Source: Numida meleagris (lineage: Eukaryota > Chordata > Aves > Galliformes > Numididae). Taken from it: 64,000 nucleotides of DNA. Where the stretch lies: positions 82,465,258 to 82,529,257 of the forward strand of contig NC_034410.1 in assembly GCF_002078875.1 (NCBI RefSeq), written 5' to 3'. Position 1 is the stretch's first letter. The number at the start of each line of letters is the position of its first letter. The translations under genes were made by a program, and so were the position numbers. Positions 62,248 to 64,000 of this stretch are shown here, piece after piece. A model generated the notes under the pieces. That model did not search any database and was not told the DNA's origin. It saw nothing but the letters and a program-made list of their open reading frames with translations.

Positions 62248-64000
62248 CACCTCCGCTATTGAGTACTCCATATTTAAATGGGAACACACCACATATCTCC
62301 TAAAACATTTGTTATTAGTCTGCACTGGTTCAAAAACCTCAGCTCCAGATGCAAAGCATGCAACTGCCCTGTTCCATATCACAACAGACATTGACAGCTG
62401 ACAGTGCTCATTCCGGAGGTTTCTGCCTGTACAGATCTCTTTTACCTTTGACTATGAGAATCTGGTTGAATATTTTATTCAGACTCAGAAACATCTTCAG
62501 CTACTCCCCTAAAAGCAACCTTAACAATTTATTCGACCACATCTGTCAGCCACACAGACTAGAACTACCACATTTTCAGCACCCAGCCTCGCAATCACAT
62601 CTGCTGGAAACAGCTGGCTGAACTGAAATCCATTGCGTGGTCTCTGAAGACCACCTAAGGAGTTTTCAAATCCACTCAAGAGAGCTATGAGGGTGTGCGT
62701 GCACACAGAGGACCAGTGGTTATGGTGATTAACATCTGTCCCCCTGCCTGTTGCAAGGCTTCCGCCATTGTCACTCCCATTGCCACAATCCCAGCTGACA
62801 AACCAGTGAAAGATTCCTTCAGAGCCTTTCAGCATAACCTCCGCAGATCAGATATACGCAGGAGTATGTGAACATCCTCGTGCCAGGAGTTAATACACAC
62901 AAGATGTGAATGCAAAATTACATGCTTGTAATATAATGCAAGCAAACCATCTTCTACACAGCAAACACCTATGCAAATGCAGTAACTTGCTATCGCAAGT
63001 TTTTTGTTAGTTATTGAATACAAGGTGTATTACAAAGATTTTAAGATTAAACAGAGAATATTCCCAGATCCCTTCCACTTTATGAGTTAAAAAGCAAATA
63101 AATGAGCTGCAGGGCTGTGGCACACCATGGGATACCTAGCCCTGCTAGGAAGCCCAACTAGTGTTCACAGAAGACACTAATGTTACCTTGAAAATCGATT
63201 CTGAAACAACAATGCTGCACATGCGCTAATGCCCCCTCTGTCAAGGAGGGGAAGGAAGGAATTTCAGCCCAAAATTGTCTTTACCTACCAGGTTTCAGAA
63301 AGCTTGGCAAGTGTAGGAATAGATTATATGGAACAAGATACAATAATAAAAGTTATCTTGGTTTTTGGGGAGAGAGGGAATTTATTTTAAATTAATGTTT
63401 TTCTTTAAATCCTATTGAGACTTGACTCATCACACAATAGAAGAGCTTACCAGGCCTGAGATCTAAGCCAATAGATACTTTGACTTCCGGCAGAGGATCT
63501 ATTAAGACTAAAAGAAAAAGAGCCTCCTGATGCTGATAGTACAAGACTTGAACACTAATTAATCCCTTTTAAAAAAATCAATCGAGATGCAAAATATGGC
63601 AGCTATTCCAGGAAATAGCATTACATTTACAGATAGTATGTACTCACCTATGCTTTAAGAAACATCCCACTGCCTCGTAAGAATTCAGGAGTACGATAAG
63701 ATACTTCACTACTAAAACAAAAGCATAAGCACTAGTCCTAAGGGCATGAAGCGCTCCAGATCCCACTTCACCTGTGGAGCTGGGCTTCTGCTGCTATAAG
63801 ACAAGCTTCAGGCATTTGCGTGCTTTTCTGCACCAGGCATCAAGGGATCAGGAATCTCAACTTCAGCTAAACTCACTGTAGTGCTGGCATGACCCACATT
63901 CCCAGGACAGCAATTCCTTCCCAACTTCCTGAACCTCATAATCCTGCTGCACAAGCCCAGGAGAACTCAAGATAAGCCATAATGCTGCCTTAGAGACTTG

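Larger units (their letters stand above)
61093..64000. other. Unique-looking non-coding DNA, no gene seen
   Basis: Simple repeats at 61484-61505 (CTT then T), 61783-61795 (TA) and 62231-62247 (A17). A locally stop-poor, GC-richer stretch at 62350-62840 gives open frames on both strands (62521-62835 minus, 104 codons; 62349-62621 plus, 90 codons). I recognise neither. Confidence 0.55.

Noticed and set aside
62521..62835. 104-codon minus-strand frame in a GC-richer stretch
   Set aside because: Frames on the opposite strand are open over part of the same stretch; no domain seen.
1..64000. CRISPR array, operon, prophage or bacterial gene cluster
   Set aside because: No regularly spaced repeats and no dense long open frames. 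Repeat content is clearly avian.

Overview
The window looks like ordinary non-coding DNA from a bird, most likely a galliform such as chicken. The main evidence is a dense scatter of CR1 LINE fragments with the avian 3' tail (…CCATTCTATGATTCTAT), on both strands and at many ages. A second line of evidence is a set of bird-type endogenous-retrovirus LTRs. The base composition is AT-rich with few CpG, and stop codons are frequent in all frames. I found no exon, tRNA, rRNA, snRNA, CpG island or CRISPR array that I could support. Nearly all open frames are short and lack codon structure. The window is therefore intergenic or part of a long intron; I cannot tell which.

Layout. 1-196: end of an LTR cut by the window edge. 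6774-7303 and 35505-36033: two closely related solo LTRs in the same orientation, each TG…CA with a perfect 5-bp target-site duplication (gtccc; aggaa). 12990-13420: an older, diverged ERV-type repeat. CR1 copies lie at 14955-15370 (two copies joined tail to tail), 19219-19676, 25540-25835, 27493-28068, 28303-28562, 32105-32272, 36809-36887, 42270-44018 (ORF2 relic plus a nested insertion), 46690-47222, 55063-56030, 57115-57184, 58505-58650 and 60561-61092. The rest is unique-looking AT-rich sequence with simple repeats.

Nothing here works together as a gene system, and I see no convincing undescribed system. The points most worth checking are the matched solo LTRs 28.7 kb apart, the CR1 insertion with a 14-bp fold-back at its truncated end, the nested CR1 with a 5-bp flanking repeat, convergent CR1 pairs that could form double-stranded RNA, a 35-bp near-perfect palindrome, and one small cysteine-rich open frame with a signal-peptide-like start (44766-44999, minus strand). 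The last is speculative. Repeat family names rest on recognition of characteristic sequence, not on a database search, and edges of old repeats are accurate only to about 10-30 bases.
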